Counted from the stretch's first letter, positions 42,603 through 51,866 are shown. The stretch: DNA of 64,000 nt from Methylobacterium sp. NEAU K (GCF_030700285.1 NZ_JAUYZJ010000030.1:1-64000), one strand, 5' to 3'. Made by a program: numbers and translations. The notes: generated from the sequence alone by a model not told the origin.

Positions 42603-43931
42603 CTATTCCGCTGCCTCGAGCCGCGGCGCCACTCCGGCGAGCGCGGCCGGCTTGGGCCCGCCGGTCGCCCAATCCAGCAGCTCCACCGTATGCACGATCG
42701 GGATCCCGGTGCCTTTCCCGATCTGCGTGGCGCAGCCGATATTGCCGGTGGCGATCACATCTGGGCGAACGCGCTCGATGTTGGCGACCTTGCGGGCGCG
42801 CAGCTTCGCCGCCAGCTCGGGTTGCAGGATGTTGTAGGTCCCGGCCGAGCCGCAGCAGATGTGCCCCTCCGGCACGTCCTTCACGGTGAACCCGGCGCGC
42901 TTGAGCAGCGCCTTCGGCTCGGTGCGGATGCCCTGTCCGTGCTGCATCGAGCAGGCGGAGTGGTAGGCCACCACGAGGTCGCTCTCGGTGGTCGCCGCGA
43001 GATCGAGCTGCGCCACGTACTCGGTGATGTCCTTGGCGAGGACCGAGACCCGTTGCGCCTTCTCGGCATAGGCCGGGTCGTCGCGGAACATGAAGCCGTA
43101 ATCCTTGATCGTCGTGCCGCAGCCCGAGGCCGTGACCAGGATCGCATCGAGGCCCTTGGCGATCTCTGCGTCCCAGGCGTCGATGGTCTGCCGGGCATGG
43201 GCGTGGGCCGAGGCCTCCTTGCCCATGTGGTGGGTCAGTGCCCCGCAGCAGCCTTCCTCGGCGTGGACCACCTCGACCCCGTGGCGGTTGAGCAACCGGA
43301 TCGCCGCCGCATTGAAATCCGGCCGCAGCACGCTCTGGGCACAGCCCCGCAGCAGGGCGACACGCTTGGCCGCCTGCCCGCTGCCCGATGGGAACCGGCC
43401 GGGCCGGTTCGTGGGCTCGCGGCCGGGCAGTCGCGCCGGGGCAAGGTCGAGCATCGCGGCGAGCGGGTTCCCCACCCGCGGCAGTCGCGCCACGAGCCCG
43501 CGGAACGGGGCGCCGAGCTTGGCGGCGATGAGCGCCAGCCGGAAGCGGTTCGGGTAGGGCAGCACCTGCGCCAGCAGGGCGCGCAGGAACCGGTCTCCGG
43601 CCGGGCGCGCGAAGGTCGCCTCGATATGCGCGCGGGCGTGGTCGACGAGATGCATGTAATGCACCCCCGACGGGCAGGTGGTCATGCAGGACAGGCACGA
43701 GAGACAGCGGTCGACGTGCTTGACCACCTCCTGTGAGGCGGGCTTGCCGCCCTCCAGCATGTCCTTGATCAGGTAGATCCGCCCGCGCGGAGAATCGAGC
43801 TCGTCACCGAGCAGCAGATAGGTCGGGCACGTCGCCGTGCAGAAGCCGCAATGCACGCAGGTCCGCAGGATCTTCTCCGACGCCGCCATGGCGGGGTCGG
43901 CGAGCTGGGCGATGTTGAAATTGGTCTGCAC
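42603..43931 (-). CDS. glcF: Glycolate oxidase iron-sulfur subunit
   Basis: A 442-residue electron-transfer subunit of membrane-bound glycolate oxidase (glycolate to glyoxylate). Two 4Fe-4S motifs are seen: CVHCGFCTATCPTY near residue 36 and CLSCLSCMTTCPSG near residue 93. The C-terminal half has two CCG-type domains (EEGCCGALTHHMG and HICCGSAGTYNI). It follows glcE by 46 bases in the same direction. The catalytic glcD subunit is not adjacent. Confidence 0.9.
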   Translation of the reverse strand: MQTNFNIAQLADPAMAASEKILRTCVHCGFCTATCPTYLLLGDELDSPRGRIYLIKDMLEGGKPASQEVVKHVDRCLSCLSCMTTCPSGVHYMHLVDHARAHIEATFARPAGDRFLRALLAQVLPYPNRFRLALIAAKLGAPFRGLVARLPRVGNPLAAMLDLAPARLPGREPTNRPGRFPSGSGQAAKRVALLRGCAQSVLRPDFNAAAIRLLNRHGVEVVHAEEGCCGALTHHMGKEASAHAHARQTIDAWDAEIAKGLDAILVTASGCGTTIKDYGFMFRDDPAYAEKAQRVSVLAKDITEYVAQLDLAATTESDLVVAYHSACSMQHGQGIRTEPKALLKRAGFTVKDVPEGHICCGSAGTYNILQPELAAKLRARKVANIERVRPDVIATGNIGCATQIGKGTGIPIVHTVELLDWATGGPKPAALAGVAPRLEAAE

Positions 43932-43977
43932 GATGCCTTCCTGCTGCTCTCCTCTCCACGCGGGGAGGGACCCGAAC

Positions 43978-45195
43978 TCAAACCCCCGCGTACATCCGGC
44001 CCGGGTTCAGCACCCCGGCTGGATCGTGCGCCGCCTTGATCCCGGCGGTGATCCGCATCAGCGGTTCCGCCAGGGGCTGAAACACCGGCACCGCGGCCCG
44101 GACGGCATCGGGGGCCCGCACCAGCGTCGCGTGGCCGCCGTGACCCCGCACTGCGGCGCGCACAATAGCGGTGCCGGCATCGCCGGCCGACCCGGTGGCG
44201 AGCCAGATCAGGCCGCCGCCCCAATCGTAGAACCAGCGGGCGTCGCGCTGGGCCGCGATCGCCGCCACCAGAGCCGGGCCATGGGTGGGCGCCGTCGAGA
44301 TCCGCCACAGGGCGGCCTCCCGGGGTTCCGCGAGCGTGGCAGCGTCGCGCACCGAGCGCCACAGGGCGGCGCCGGCCTCGCCCTCCAGGATCTCGGGGGC
44401 GCCGTAGCGCTTGAGCAGGCGGCGCAGCTCGCCGGTCCGGTAGTCGACCGATTCCGAAAACCCTTCGAGCCGCATCAGCGTCCGCGCCTCGGGGGCGCCG
44501 ATCCCGGCCGGCAGGTGCGCCGCGCCGGTGAGCTCGAAGGGCGAGCCCAGTGCCGCCGCCAGGGCCGCGACCGCGCGGGCATCGTCGAGGCCGACAAACA
44601 CCAGGGTGGCGACGCGCTCGCAGGCTGGCAGCACCTTGAAGGTGACCTCGGTGAGCAGCCCGAGGGTGCCGTGGGCGCCGGCCATGAGCTTCACGAGGTC
44701 GAGCCCGGTGACGTTCTTCATCACCCGGCCGCCCGACTTGATCGCCTCGCCGCGCCCGTTGACGAATCGCACGCCGATCAGACTGTCGCGGGCCGCCCCG
44801 GCATTGATCCGGCGGGGCCCCGCATTGTTGATCGCCGCCACCGCCCCGAGGGTCGGCGCACCGGTGGTGCCGTAGAGGCCGCGCAGGTCGATCGGCTCGA
44901 AAGGCAGCATCTGGTTGCGCGAGGCGAGCAGCGCCTCGACCTCGGCGAGCGGCGTGCCCGCCCGGGCCGCCACCACCATCTCGGCGGGCTCGTACAGCGT
45001 GATGCCGGACAGGCCCTTCGCCGACAGCGTCGCAGTGTCCTGCGCGGGCCGGCCGAGGCCCGCCGCCGTGCCGCCGCCGGCGAGTCGCAGGCGCTCGCCG
45101 CGCCCGGCGGCCGCCCGCACGATGTCCTCGGCCTCCGCCTCGCTGCCGGGCTCGTAGCCGCCCATCGTCTCCGCCCCGGTTCTTTTTGGATCCAT
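43978..45195 (-). CDS. glcE: Glycolate oxidase FAD-binding subunit
   Basis: A 405-residue subunit with an FAD-binding type 4 domain. It starts YEPGSEAEAEDIVRAAAGRGE with LRLAGGGTAAGLGRPA, the flavin-binding PP-loop region, and has GTTGAPTLGAVAAIN and GGRVMKNVTGLDLVKLMAGAHGT. It would pair with GlcD and GlcF in glycolate oxidation. The first ATG is at 45195; ATG 45165 is an alternative. glcF follows on the same strand. No GlcD gene lies in the window. Confidence 0.87.
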   Translation of the reverse strand: MDPKRTGAETMGGYEPGSEAEAEDIVRAAAGRGERLRLAGGGTAAGLGRPAQDTATLSAKGLSGITLYEPAEMVVAARAGTPLAEVEALLASRNQMLPFEPIDLRGLYGTTGAPTLGAVAAINNAGPRRINAGAARDSLIGVRFVNGRGEAIKSGGRVMKNVTGLDLVKLMAGAHGTLGLLTEVTFKVLPACERVATLVFVGLDDARAVAALAAALGSPFELTGAAHLPAGIGAPEARTLMRLEGFSESVDYRTGELRRLLKRYGAPEILEGEAGAALWRSVRDAATLAEPREAALWRISTAPTHGPALVAAIAAQRDARWFYDWGGGLIWLATGSAGDAGTAIVRAAVRGHGGHATLVRAPDAVRAAVPVFQPLAEPLMRITAGIKAAHDPAGVLNPGRMYAGV

Positions 45196-45294
45196 TCCAG
45201 GACGGGTGTCGCCGGAACGGGCGGAGGATTCAAGCGGAGGTGGCGTCGCGGGCTTGCAGGAGCGCGCAAGATGAAAACGTAGCCCTTGATCCGC

Positions 45295-46737
45295 CTACTC
45301 CGCGACCATCGTCCGCGCTGGGCGCAGGCGCGCCAGGACCTGCCGGCGCAGGCCGGCGATGTCGAAGATCCAGACCAGCGCCCCGTACAGGGCCATCCCG
45401 GCTGGAACCAGGACCGCCAGTGCGGCGGCGGGCGGCAACTGCCGGAACGGCGCGAGCGCGAGGCCCATCGCCGCGCAGGCGAGCGCCGCAGCGCCGATCT
45501 GGCCCCAGGGCAGCACGATCCGCTGCGGACCCGTGAGCGCACGCCAGCCGAGCCAGAGCCCTGCTGCGGCGAGCCCCAGGGTCTGGGCCAGCGCGACGCC
45601 CATCCCGCCCATCCGGTCGGGCAGCAACAGGAGGCCGGCGCCGTTGACTGCGAGCCCGACCAGGGCGGCGGCGATCACCGGGAACGTCCGGCGGCGGATC
45701 TGGAAGACCGGGTTGAGGGCGTAGAACATCATGGCGAGGCAGAACAGGCCAGGCATCAGCGCGACGCTGTAGCTCTCGAACGGGCCGCGATAGGCATCGG
45801 GCACCACCAGCCCCTGGAGGGCCGGCAGCACCGCCCAGAACCCGACCGCGCAGGGCGCCAGCAGCGCGAACACGGTGCCGGCATTCTCGGCCACCTGGGC
45901 CTCGGCGGCCGCGCGGCCGTGCAGCTCCTCGGCCTGGACGGCGAACTGGAACAGCAGCAGGTCGAGCGCGGTGCCGAGCGTCATCAGCGATCGCGAGGTG
46001 ACGTCGGCCGCGAGCGCGAAGTACCCGGCCTCCGCGAAACCCGCATGGCCGGCGATGGCGCCCCGGTTCACGAAGGCCAGGCACTGGTAGGCGGTGTTGG
46101 CCGCGATGAGCGGCAGACCGTAGCGGGCGAAGACCCGCCAGGTCTCGGTCAGGCGCGGCCGCTCGAACGGGGTCCGGGGATCGCGCAGCGGGTGCCGCAG
46201 CAGGAACACCGCGGCGAACTGGCTCAGGCCCGCCGCCGCCAACACCCAGGCCGGCTGCGGCAGCCACCATGCAGCCGCAGCCATCATGGCGAAGGACAGG
46301 AGGTTCTTCACCGCGACGAGCCCGAGATAGAGTCTTCCGTCGAACCGGGCCCGGGCCAAAGCCGCGTGGTAGTCGAACACCCCGATGCCCAGGGCCGCGA
46401 GGCCCGTGCCGCACAAGACCGCCTCGCGCCCGGCTGCGCCGCCGGCGAAGCCGAAGGCCCCGCACAGGGCGGCGGCACACAGCAACAGCAGGCCGATACG
46501 CAGGTAGGCCCGGTCGAGCCCGTGCCGGATCCAGGGCTCGTCGACGCGCACGCGCCCGGAGTAGAACCGCGTCGCCGAGAGCCGCAGCCACTCGAAAAGG
46601 ACCGTGTTCAGCACGATCGCCCCGGTGGTCGCCAGCGCGAACCGGCCGAAATCCGCCGGCCCGAGCAGCTTAGCGATCAGCAGGCCGAGGACGAAGTTGA
46701 GCCCCGCATTGAGGACGAAGGCGGCGATCACTGCCAT
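45295..46737 (-). CDS. Polysaccharide flippase family protein
   Basis: A 480-residue integral membrane protein with about 12-14 hydrophobic segments, resembling Wzx/MOP flippases. It begins AAFVLNAGLNFVLGLLIAKLLG and has YGLPLIAANTAYQCLAFVNRG and LALAADVTSRSLMTLGTALDL. It is distant from the flippase of the main polysaccharide locus. A neighbouring glycosyltransferase is absent, so its cargo is unknown. It lies 99 bases upstream of glcE on the same strand. Confidence 0.78.
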   Translation of the reverse strand: MAVIAAFVLNAGLNFVLGLLIAKLLGPADFGRFALATTGAIVLNTVLFEWLRLSATRFYSGRVRVDEPWIRHGLDRAYLRIGLLLLCAAALCGAFGFAGGAAGREAVLCGTGLAALGIGVFDYHAALARARFDGRLYLGLVAVKNLLSFAMMAAAAWWLPQPAWVLAAAGLSQFAAVFLLRHPLRDPRTPFERPRLTETWRVFARYGLPLIAANTAYQCLAFVNRGAIAGHAGFAEAGYFALAADVTSRSLMTLGTALDLLLFQFAVQAEELHGRAAAEAQVAENAGTVFALLAPCAVGFWAVLPALQGLVVPDAYRGPFESYSVALMPGLFCLAMMFYALNPVFQIRRRTFPVIAAALVGLAVNGAGLLLLPDRMGGMGVALAQTLGLAAAGLWLGWRALTGPQRIVLPWGQIGAAALACAAMGLALAPFRQLPPAAALAVLVPAGMALYGALVWIFDIAGLRRQVLARLRPARTMVAE

Positions 46738-46846
46738 GGACGGCGTCTCATGCGCGGCGGTCTCTCCGGGGCGGCCTCAGCGATGTAGCGTGTGACCCGT
46801 AAAACTCCCCTAACTGGGCGGGAGCGGGGCGAGGGGCGAAGGCCCC

Positions 46847-47398
46847 CTACAACCCTCGCTCGTAGCGCCAAGCTTCCATTCCGTCTTCATAATAGGCGGG
46901 CCGTACGGCGAAGCGGGTGTAGCCCCGGCGTTCGTAAAGGCGGATGCCGGCACCGTTATCGGCCCGGACCTCGAGGCGCAGGCGGTCGCAGCCGTGGGCG
47001 CGGGCCCGGGCCTCCGCGGCGTCGAGGAGCCTGCCGCCGATCCCCAGGCCGCCGCGGTTGGGCGCCACCGCGATCGAGGCGAGGCGGGCGATCCGGCTGC
47101 CGCGGCGGCGCTCCAGCACCGCCGCGCCGACGAGCACCGGCCCCAGATCCCCGTTCGGCGCCTCGAGCAGTGCCGCCAGCACATCCATGCTGGGGGAGCG
47201 GATCGCGTGGCGGATCGCCCGGCGCTCGGCGCGGTCGGTCGCGAAGGCGGCGTGCTCCAGGGCGATCAGGGCGTCGAGATCGTCGTGGCAGGCCGTGCGG
47301 ATCACCGGCTCCGGGAGCCCTTCGCCGCGCGGGTCGCGCAGGGGCGCGCTCACGCCCGGGCCGTCGCGCTGGATCTGTTCGGCCCGGCCATCGTTCAC
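46847..47398 (-). CDS. GNAT-family N-acetyltransferase (RimI-like)
   Basis: A 183-residue acetyltransferase. The acetyl-CoA site is VAPNRGGLGIGGRLLDAAEARARAHG, and LEVRADNGAGIRLYERRGYTRF is the C-terminal GNAT motif typical of RimI-like enzymes. It probably acetylates a small molecule or protein N-terminus. A GTG at 47398 gives the full length; the first 30 residues are poorly conserved and a later start is possible. It ends 109 bases upstream of the flippase start on the same strand. Confidence 0.8.
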   Translation of the reverse strand: MNDGRAEQIQRDGPGVSAPLRDPRGEGLPEPVIRTACHDDLDALIALEHAAFATDRAERRAIRHAIRSPSMDVLAALLEAPNGDLGPVLVGAAVLERRRGSRIARLASIAVAPNRGGLGIGGRLLDAAEARARAHGCDRLRLEVRADNGAGIRLYERRGYTRFAVRPAYYEDGMEAWRYERGL

Positions 47399-47558
47399 CC
47401 GCCTGAGAACATCGCTCCGCCGGTCAGATGCCCGCTTCCGCCCCGCTTGGGAAGCCCGGGCGCGGCCGCCGCCGCGCCCGGGATGCGGCGTTTTTGCAAC
47501 GATGTCGGCGAGGTGTGGATTTAGGGCGGAAATACGGGTCGACCGGCGTCACATCCAC

Positions 47559-47587
47559 TTGTCGGGACGGGGCGATCTCCGTATATG
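47559..47587 (+). promoter_or_regulatory. Candidate promoter of the ornithine decarboxylase gene
   Basis: TTGTCG (47559-47564) is spaced by exactly 17 bases from TATATG (47582-47587). Transcription would start near 47594, leaving a leader of about 478 bases before the decarboxylase ATG at 48072. The match is good for sigma-70-type promoters of this group. Confidence 0.5.
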
Positions 47588-47593
47588 CGCCGT

Positions 47594-48071
47594 GCCCAAT
47601 TTCGCACGTGCCTGTGGCCGCGTGCCGGTTGGTGGGCATCCGGTCAACTGCCGGACAGCCGCCAGGGGTCTTAAAGGATCGATGGTCGCAAGGGTGGATC
47701 CCTACGGCCGGCATCCAGGTGGCAACACCGGACCCCGACAACAACCGGCAGCCGGAGGCGAAACCGGCGAACCCCGCTCTCCACGGGGGACGCAGCTTAA
47801 AGCAACGACGAACGGGCTTTTTTGGTCTCGTCGGCCCTCCACAGGCCGGCACCGAAGAGGCTTGTTTCTCTTTGCCCGGCGTGCGGTGGGGGTCCTCCCT
47901 TCCAATCCACGGCAGCTTCCGGGTGCTCTGCGCCCGCTCGGTGACACGCGTCTCCAAAGCGCGTGGGTCCGCGCGACGCATCGCCCCCTGACGCCGGCGG
48001 CCTGTCCAGGCCGTCACCTTCGACAGCGCGCCCCGCGTAGGGCGCTCGCGAACCCGTGCCGGGAGCAGACT
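47594..48071 (+). promoter_or_regulatory. Structured leader of the ornithine decarboxylase gene, candidate speF-type element
   Basis: This long leader has several short stems: CCGGTCAACTGCCGG near 47640, CCGGAGGCGAAACCGG near 47752, and CCCCG facing CGGGG near 47772-47788, followed by a TTTTTT run at 47818-47823. Alphaproteobacteria carry a conserved leader called the speF motif upstream of ornithine decarboxylase genes, so context and length fit. Sequence identity to that family was not computed. The full region 47399-48071 otherwise holds no gene; a frame that opens at ATG 47682 (after AAAGGA) is open through to the decarboxylase. Confidence 0.5.
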
Positions 48072-49238
48072 ATGACCGATCGCATCCGTGACTTCCTGCG
48101 CGTGCGCCGCGACCTCGGTCAGGACGAGGGGCCCGTAATGGTCCTCGACCTCGATGTCGTGCGCGAGAACTACACCGCCTTCGCGCGTGCCCTGCCGGAT
48201 ACCCGCGTGTTCTACGCCGTGAAGGCCAACCCGGCCCCCGAGGTGCTGCGGCTGCTCGCCGAGATGGGATCGTGCTTCGACACCGCCTCGGTGGCCGAGA
48301 TGGAGATGGCGCTGGCCGCCGGCGCCACCGCCGACCGGATCTCATTCGGCAACACCATCAAGAAGGAGCGCTGCATCGGCCGCGCCCTGAAGCTCGGCAT
48401 CCGACTTTTCGCGGTGGATTGCCAAGCCGAGGTCGAGAAGATCGCCCGGGCCGCCGAAGCCGTGGCGGTGGCGGCCTCCGAGGTGCGGGTGTTCTGCCGC
48501 ATCCTGTGCGATGGCGCCGGCGCCGACTGGCCGCTGTCGCGCAAGTTCGGCTGCGTGCCCGAGATGGCCGCGGACGTGCTGGAGCATGCCCACCGGCAGG
48601 GTCTCGAGGCCTACGGCATCTCGTTCCATGTCGGGTCGCAGCAGGGCAACACCGAGGCCTGGGACGGGGCGCTGGCCTCCGCGGCGGGGATCTTCCGAGA
48701 GTGTGCCGAGCGGGGCATCGGCCTGTCGATGGTCAACCTCGGCGGGGGCTTCCCGACCCAGTACCTCAAGGCGGTGCCGGGCGTGGAGAGCTACGGCGAG
48801 GCGATCTTCCGCGGCCTGACCAAGCATTTCGGCAACCGGATCCCGGAGACGATCATCGAGCCGGGCCGCGGCATGGTCGGCAATGCCGGCCTGATCGAAG
48901 CGGAGGTCGTGCTGGTGTCGAAGAAGTCCGCGGCCGAGGACGAGGTGCGCTGGGTCTATCTCGACATCGGCAAGTTCGGCGGCCTCGCAGAGACGATGGA
49001 CGAGTCGATCCGCTACCCGATCCGCACCGCGCGGGACGGGGACCGGACCGAGCCCTGCGTCATCGCCGGGCCGACCTGCGACTCGGTTGACGTGCTCTAC
49101 GAGCGGCAGCTCTACCCGCTGCCGGTCTCGCTCTCGATCGGCGACAAGGTCCTGATCGAGGGCACGGGTGCCTACACCACGACCTATGCGGCGGTGGCCT
49201 TCAACGGTTTCCCGCCCCTCCAGCAGATCGTCATCTGA
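48072..49238 (+). CDS. Ornithine/lysine decarboxylase, alanine-racemase fold
   Basis: A 388-residue PLP enzyme that decarboxylates ornithine to putrescine, in the eukaryote-like fold III group found in alphaproteobacteria. The PLP lysine is in VFYAVKANPAPEVL, VGSQQGN and GGGFPTQY bind the phosphate, IEPGRGMVGNAG is a family signature and GPTCDSVDVLYE carries the catalytic cysteine. ATG 48072 has GGGAG six bases upstream. It starts polyamine synthesis. It could accept lysine as well, which sequence alone does not settle. Confidence 0.92.
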   Translation: MTDRIRDFLRVRRDLGQDEGPVMVLDLDVVRENYTAFARALPDTRVFYAVKANPAPEVLRLLAEMGSCFDTASVAEMEMALAAGATADRISFGNTIKKERCIGRALKLGIRLFAVDCQAEVEKIARAAEAVAVAASEVRVFCRILCDGAGADWPLSRKFGCVPEMAADVLEHAHRQGLEAYGISFHVGSQQGNTEAWDGALASAAGIFRECAERGIGLSMVNLGGGFPTQYLKAVPGVESYGEAIFRGLTKHFGNRIPETIIEPGRGMVGNAGLIEAEVVLVSKKSAAEDEVRWVYLDIGKFGGLAETMDESIRYPIRTARDGDRTEPCVIAGPTCDSVDVLYERQLYPLPVSLSIGDKVLIEGTGAYTTTYAAVAFNGFPPLQQIVI

Positions 49239-49362
49239 TCGACCGTACGGCCCGGGCCGCCGCCCGAGCTTGGTCAGACACCGCCCCCGGCGGGTGGCCA
49301 CGGGCCGCCCGCCGAGAAGACCTGTCGCTTCTCCCGCTCGCCGGCCCGGGGAGGGCACACCC

Positions 49363-49914
49363 ATGATCGAGATCCGCGCGGAGCATATCCACGACGTTGG
49401 GGCGCGCGAGCGCCTGCTCGACGCCTGCTTTCCCGGCAATCGCCGCGCCAAGACCTCGGAGCGCCTGCGCGAGGGGCGGCTGCCTGCCCGCGGCCTCGCC
49501 TTCGCGGCCACCCGGGCGGGGCGCCTCGTCGGCACCCTGCGCCTGTGGCATGTCGAGGCCGGCCTCGCCCGGCCCGCCCTGCTGCTCGGGCCGCTTGCGG
49601 TCGATCCGGCGATCCAGGGTCAGGGGCTCGGTTCGGTGATGATGCAGGCCGCTCTCGGCCGCGCGGAATCCCTCGGCCATGGCGCGGTGCTGCTGGTGGG
49701 TGACGCGCCCTACTATACCCGCTTCGGGTTCGACCGTGCCCTGGCGGACGGCCTGACCCTGCCGGGGCCGTTCGAGCGCGCGCGCTTCCTCGGACTGGAG
49801 CTGCGCCCGGGAGCGCTCGCGGGCGTCGAGGGGATGGTCCGGGCGACCGGCCGCGCCGCGCCGGTCGAGGCCGTGAACGCCGAGGCGGGGGTCGCGCGAC
49901 GACGCGCCGCCTGA
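49363..49914 (+). CDS. GNAT-family N-acetyltransferase (YhbS-like)
   Basis: A 183-residue acetyltransferase. ATG 49363 has GGGGAGG eight bases upstream. The acetyl-CoA site is LAVDPAIQGQGLGSVMMQAAL, and HGAVLLVGDAPYYTRFGFDRAL is the YhbS-type motif. It follows the ornithine decarboxylase in the same direction after 124 bases and may be cotranscribed. A role in acetylating a polyamine or another amine is possible but only suggested by position. Confidence 0.82.
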   Translation: MIEIRAEHIHDVGARERLLDACFPGNRRAKTSERLREGRLPARGLAFAATRAGRLVGTLRLWHVEAGLARPALLLGPLAVDPAIQGQGLGSVMMQAALGRAESLGHGAVLLVGDAPYYTRFGFDRALADGLTLPGPFERARFLGLELRPGALAGVEGMVRATGRAAPVEAVNAEAGVARRRAA

Positions 49915-49966
49915 CCTCCCGCGACGGGACGGGTCCCGGTGAGCGCCGCGGGGCAGGGCTGCGGCC

Positions 49967-50539
49967 TCAGTGGACCGACTCGCCGTCTTCGCCCTTCGGT
50001 TCGGTGGGCACGACGGCCATCTTCTGCGCGATGGCCTGGCCGATCCGGAACAGGGCTTCCCGCAGGGGTGCCAGCGCCGCCTTGCCGCCATCCAGCTCGA
50101 TCAGGCTGTGTGCGATCAACAGGTGATCGGCCACGAGGTCGAGGGTCGAGGCGGGAGTCGTCGAGGAGCGCGGCGGCGGCGGCACGAAGCGCCCGACGCT
50201 GCCCTGCGCCTGCGGCGTCTCGGCGGCGTCGGGCGCGATCTCGGTGATCGACCCGAGGAAGCCCAGGAAGGTGTGGTCGGGCGGCCCGTAGGAGGGCACC
50301 GCTCCGGCCGCCGCCCAGATGGGCGCGCCTCCCTCGCGGGACAGGCGGAGCCGGACCATGAACTCCGCTTGGGCCTGAGCCGCCTCCTTGATGACGGCCC
50401 TCAGGACCGCGCCGTCCTCGGCGTGGAGGCGCTCGAACCACCCCTTCCCGACGGCCTCCAGGCGATCCTGCCCCGTGAGGCCGCGCCATTCGGGGCTCAC
50501 ATAGGTCAAGGCCCCCGAGGCGTCGGTCATGAAAATCAT
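49967..50539 (-). CDS. PAS-domain protein
   Basis: A 190-residue soluble protein with one PAS fold at about 5-100 (MTDASGALTYVSPEWRGLTGQ, AVGKGWFERLHAEDGAV, GFLGSITEIA). The C-terminal 60 residues (LDLVADHLLIAHSLIELDGGK) are helical and unassigned. No kinase or cyclase output domain is attached. ATG 50539 has GGAGG eight bases upstream. It is divergent from dgcN, separated by a 312-base control region. Confidence 0.75.
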   Translation of the reverse strand: MIFMTDASGALTYVSPEWRGLTGQDRLEAVGKGWFERLHAEDGAVLRAVIKEAAQAQAEFMVRLRLSREGGAPIWAAAGAVPSYGPPDHTFLGFLGSITEIAPDAAETPQAQGSVGRFVPPPPRSSTTPASTLDLVADHLLIAHSLIELDGGKAALAPLREALFRIGQAIAQKMAVVPTEPKGEDGESVH

Positions 50540-50851
50540 CGGATGACCTCCGGAAGCGGAAGGCTGATCGATCCACGCAGTCCGCGGATCGCGAGCACGG
50601 GGTGCCCCGCCAATCGTGCTCGGCGTGGGCCTGTTCCGGACGTCGCGGGCCGGACGCGCGATTCCGGCGTACAAACGGGACGCGGACGCCCCGATCGTTC
50701 GCCCGTGGAGGCTCGAGACCGCATCCCGGGCATGCCGGAGATGCGCCGGAGGCGGCGAAGTTCACTCTCCTGGCCGGCATCGTGCATTGCGCCGGGCGGT
50801 CGCGATCCCGCATAGACGGGCTGCCGGCCTCCGGAGAAGGTTGCTCGACCG
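50540..50851. other. Divergent control region upstream of dgcN
   Basis: These 312 bases separate the PAS gene and the dgcN-dgcA pair. A perfect 8-base inverted repeat at 50592-50622 is the strongest element. No gene is supported. Confidence 0.5.
50592..50622. repeat. Inverted repeat in the PAS/dgcN control region
   Basis: CGAGCACG (50592-50599) and CGTGCTCG (50615-50622) are perfect arms, with an inner GGG/CCC stem that makes a nested hairpin. It lies about 230 bases upstream of the dgcN start and could be an operator or a small cruciform. Confidence 0.5.
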
Positions 50852-51865
50852 ATGCAGATCGCCACGCCCTACCTGATGTTCCTGGGCGACGTGCCCGACA
50901 CGCTGGCGGCCAAGACCGCCTACGGCATCAAGGACTGGCGCCCGGACTGGTGCATCGGCCAGATACGGCTGCCCGGCTGTGCCGCCGATCTCGGCATTCC
51001 CGACATGACCCTGGCCGAGGCCTTGGCCAAGGGCTGCCGGACCCTGGTGATCGGCGTCGTCAACGCCGGCGGCGTGCTGCCGGACCATTGGGTCAAGGAG
51101 ATCGTGGCGGCGATCGAGGCCGGACTCGACGTGGCGAGCGGCCTGCACGTCAAGCTCGGCGCGGTCCCGGCCATCGCGGAGGCCGCGGCGCGGCGCGGCC
51201 GAAAGCTCCACGACGTGCGCCACACCGACGAACGCTTCCCTACCGGCAAGGGCACCAAGCGCACGGGCCGGCGCCTGCTCACCGTGGGCACCGACTGCTC
51301 GGTGGGCAAGAAGTACACCGTACTGGCGCTGGAGCGCGGGATGCGTGAGCGCGGCCTCGACGCGGATTTCTGCGCCACCGGCCAGACCGGCGTGTTCATC
51401 TCGGGCCGGGGCGTCGCCATCGACGCCGTGGTGGCCGACTTCATATCCGGTGCCGTCGAGGCGATCTCGCCCGACGCCGCCCCGAACCATTGGGACCTGA
51501 TCGAGGGGCAGGGCTCGCTGTTCCACCCGTCCTTCGCGGGTGTCAGCCTCGGGCTCCTGCACGGCGCGCAGGCCGATGCCTTCGTGGTCTGCCACGAGCC
51601 CACCCGCACCACCATGCGCGGCGTGAAGCATCCGCTTCCGACCATCCGGCAGGTGATCGACCTCACCGTACAACTCGGAAGCCTGACCAACCCCGAGATC
51701 AAGCCGGTGGGCATCGCGGTGAACACGCAGGCGCTCGGCGAGGCCGAGGCGCTGGCGCTCCTCGACAGTCTCGCCGCCGAGCACGGCCTGCCTGCCACCG
51801 ACCCGGTGCGCTTCGGCGTCGCCGGCTTGGTGGATCGGATCGTCGCCGACTTCCCGGGAGCCTGA
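50852..51865 (+). CDS. dgcN: DUF1611 protein, DgcN-type D-glutamate N-acetyltransferase
   Basis: A 337-residue protein of the DUF1611 family. The P-loop-like GTDCSVGKKYTVLAL is seen near residue 150. In marine bacteria the DgcN-DgcA pair converts D-glutamate to L-glutamate: DgcN acetylates D-glutamate and DgcA epimerises the product. Here it is followed one base later by the enolase-superfamily partner, which supports this assignment. The start (ATG 50852) has AGAAGG eleven bases upstream. Confidence 0.82.
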   Translation: MQIATPYLMFLGDVPDTLAAKTAYGIKDWRPDWCIGQIRLPGCAADLGIPDMTLAEALAKGCRTLVIGVVNAGGVLPDHWVKEIVAAIEAGLDVASGLHVKLGAVPAIAEAAARRGRKLHDVRHTDERFPTGKGTKRTGRRLLTVGTDCSVGKKYTVLALERGMRERGLDADFCATGQTGVFISGRGVAIDAVVADFISGAVEAISPDAAPNHWDLIEGQGSLFHPSFAGVSLGLLHGAQADAFVVCHEPTRTTMRGVKHPLPTIRQVIDLTVQLGSLTNPEIKPVGIAVNTQALGEAEALALLDSLAAEHGLPATDPVRFGVAGLVDRIVADFPGA

Positions 51866-51866
51866 C

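Noticed and set aside
41998..42837. 279-codon plus-strand frame in the rne leader region
   Set aside because: It overlaps glcF in antisense and has low-complexity shadow composition.
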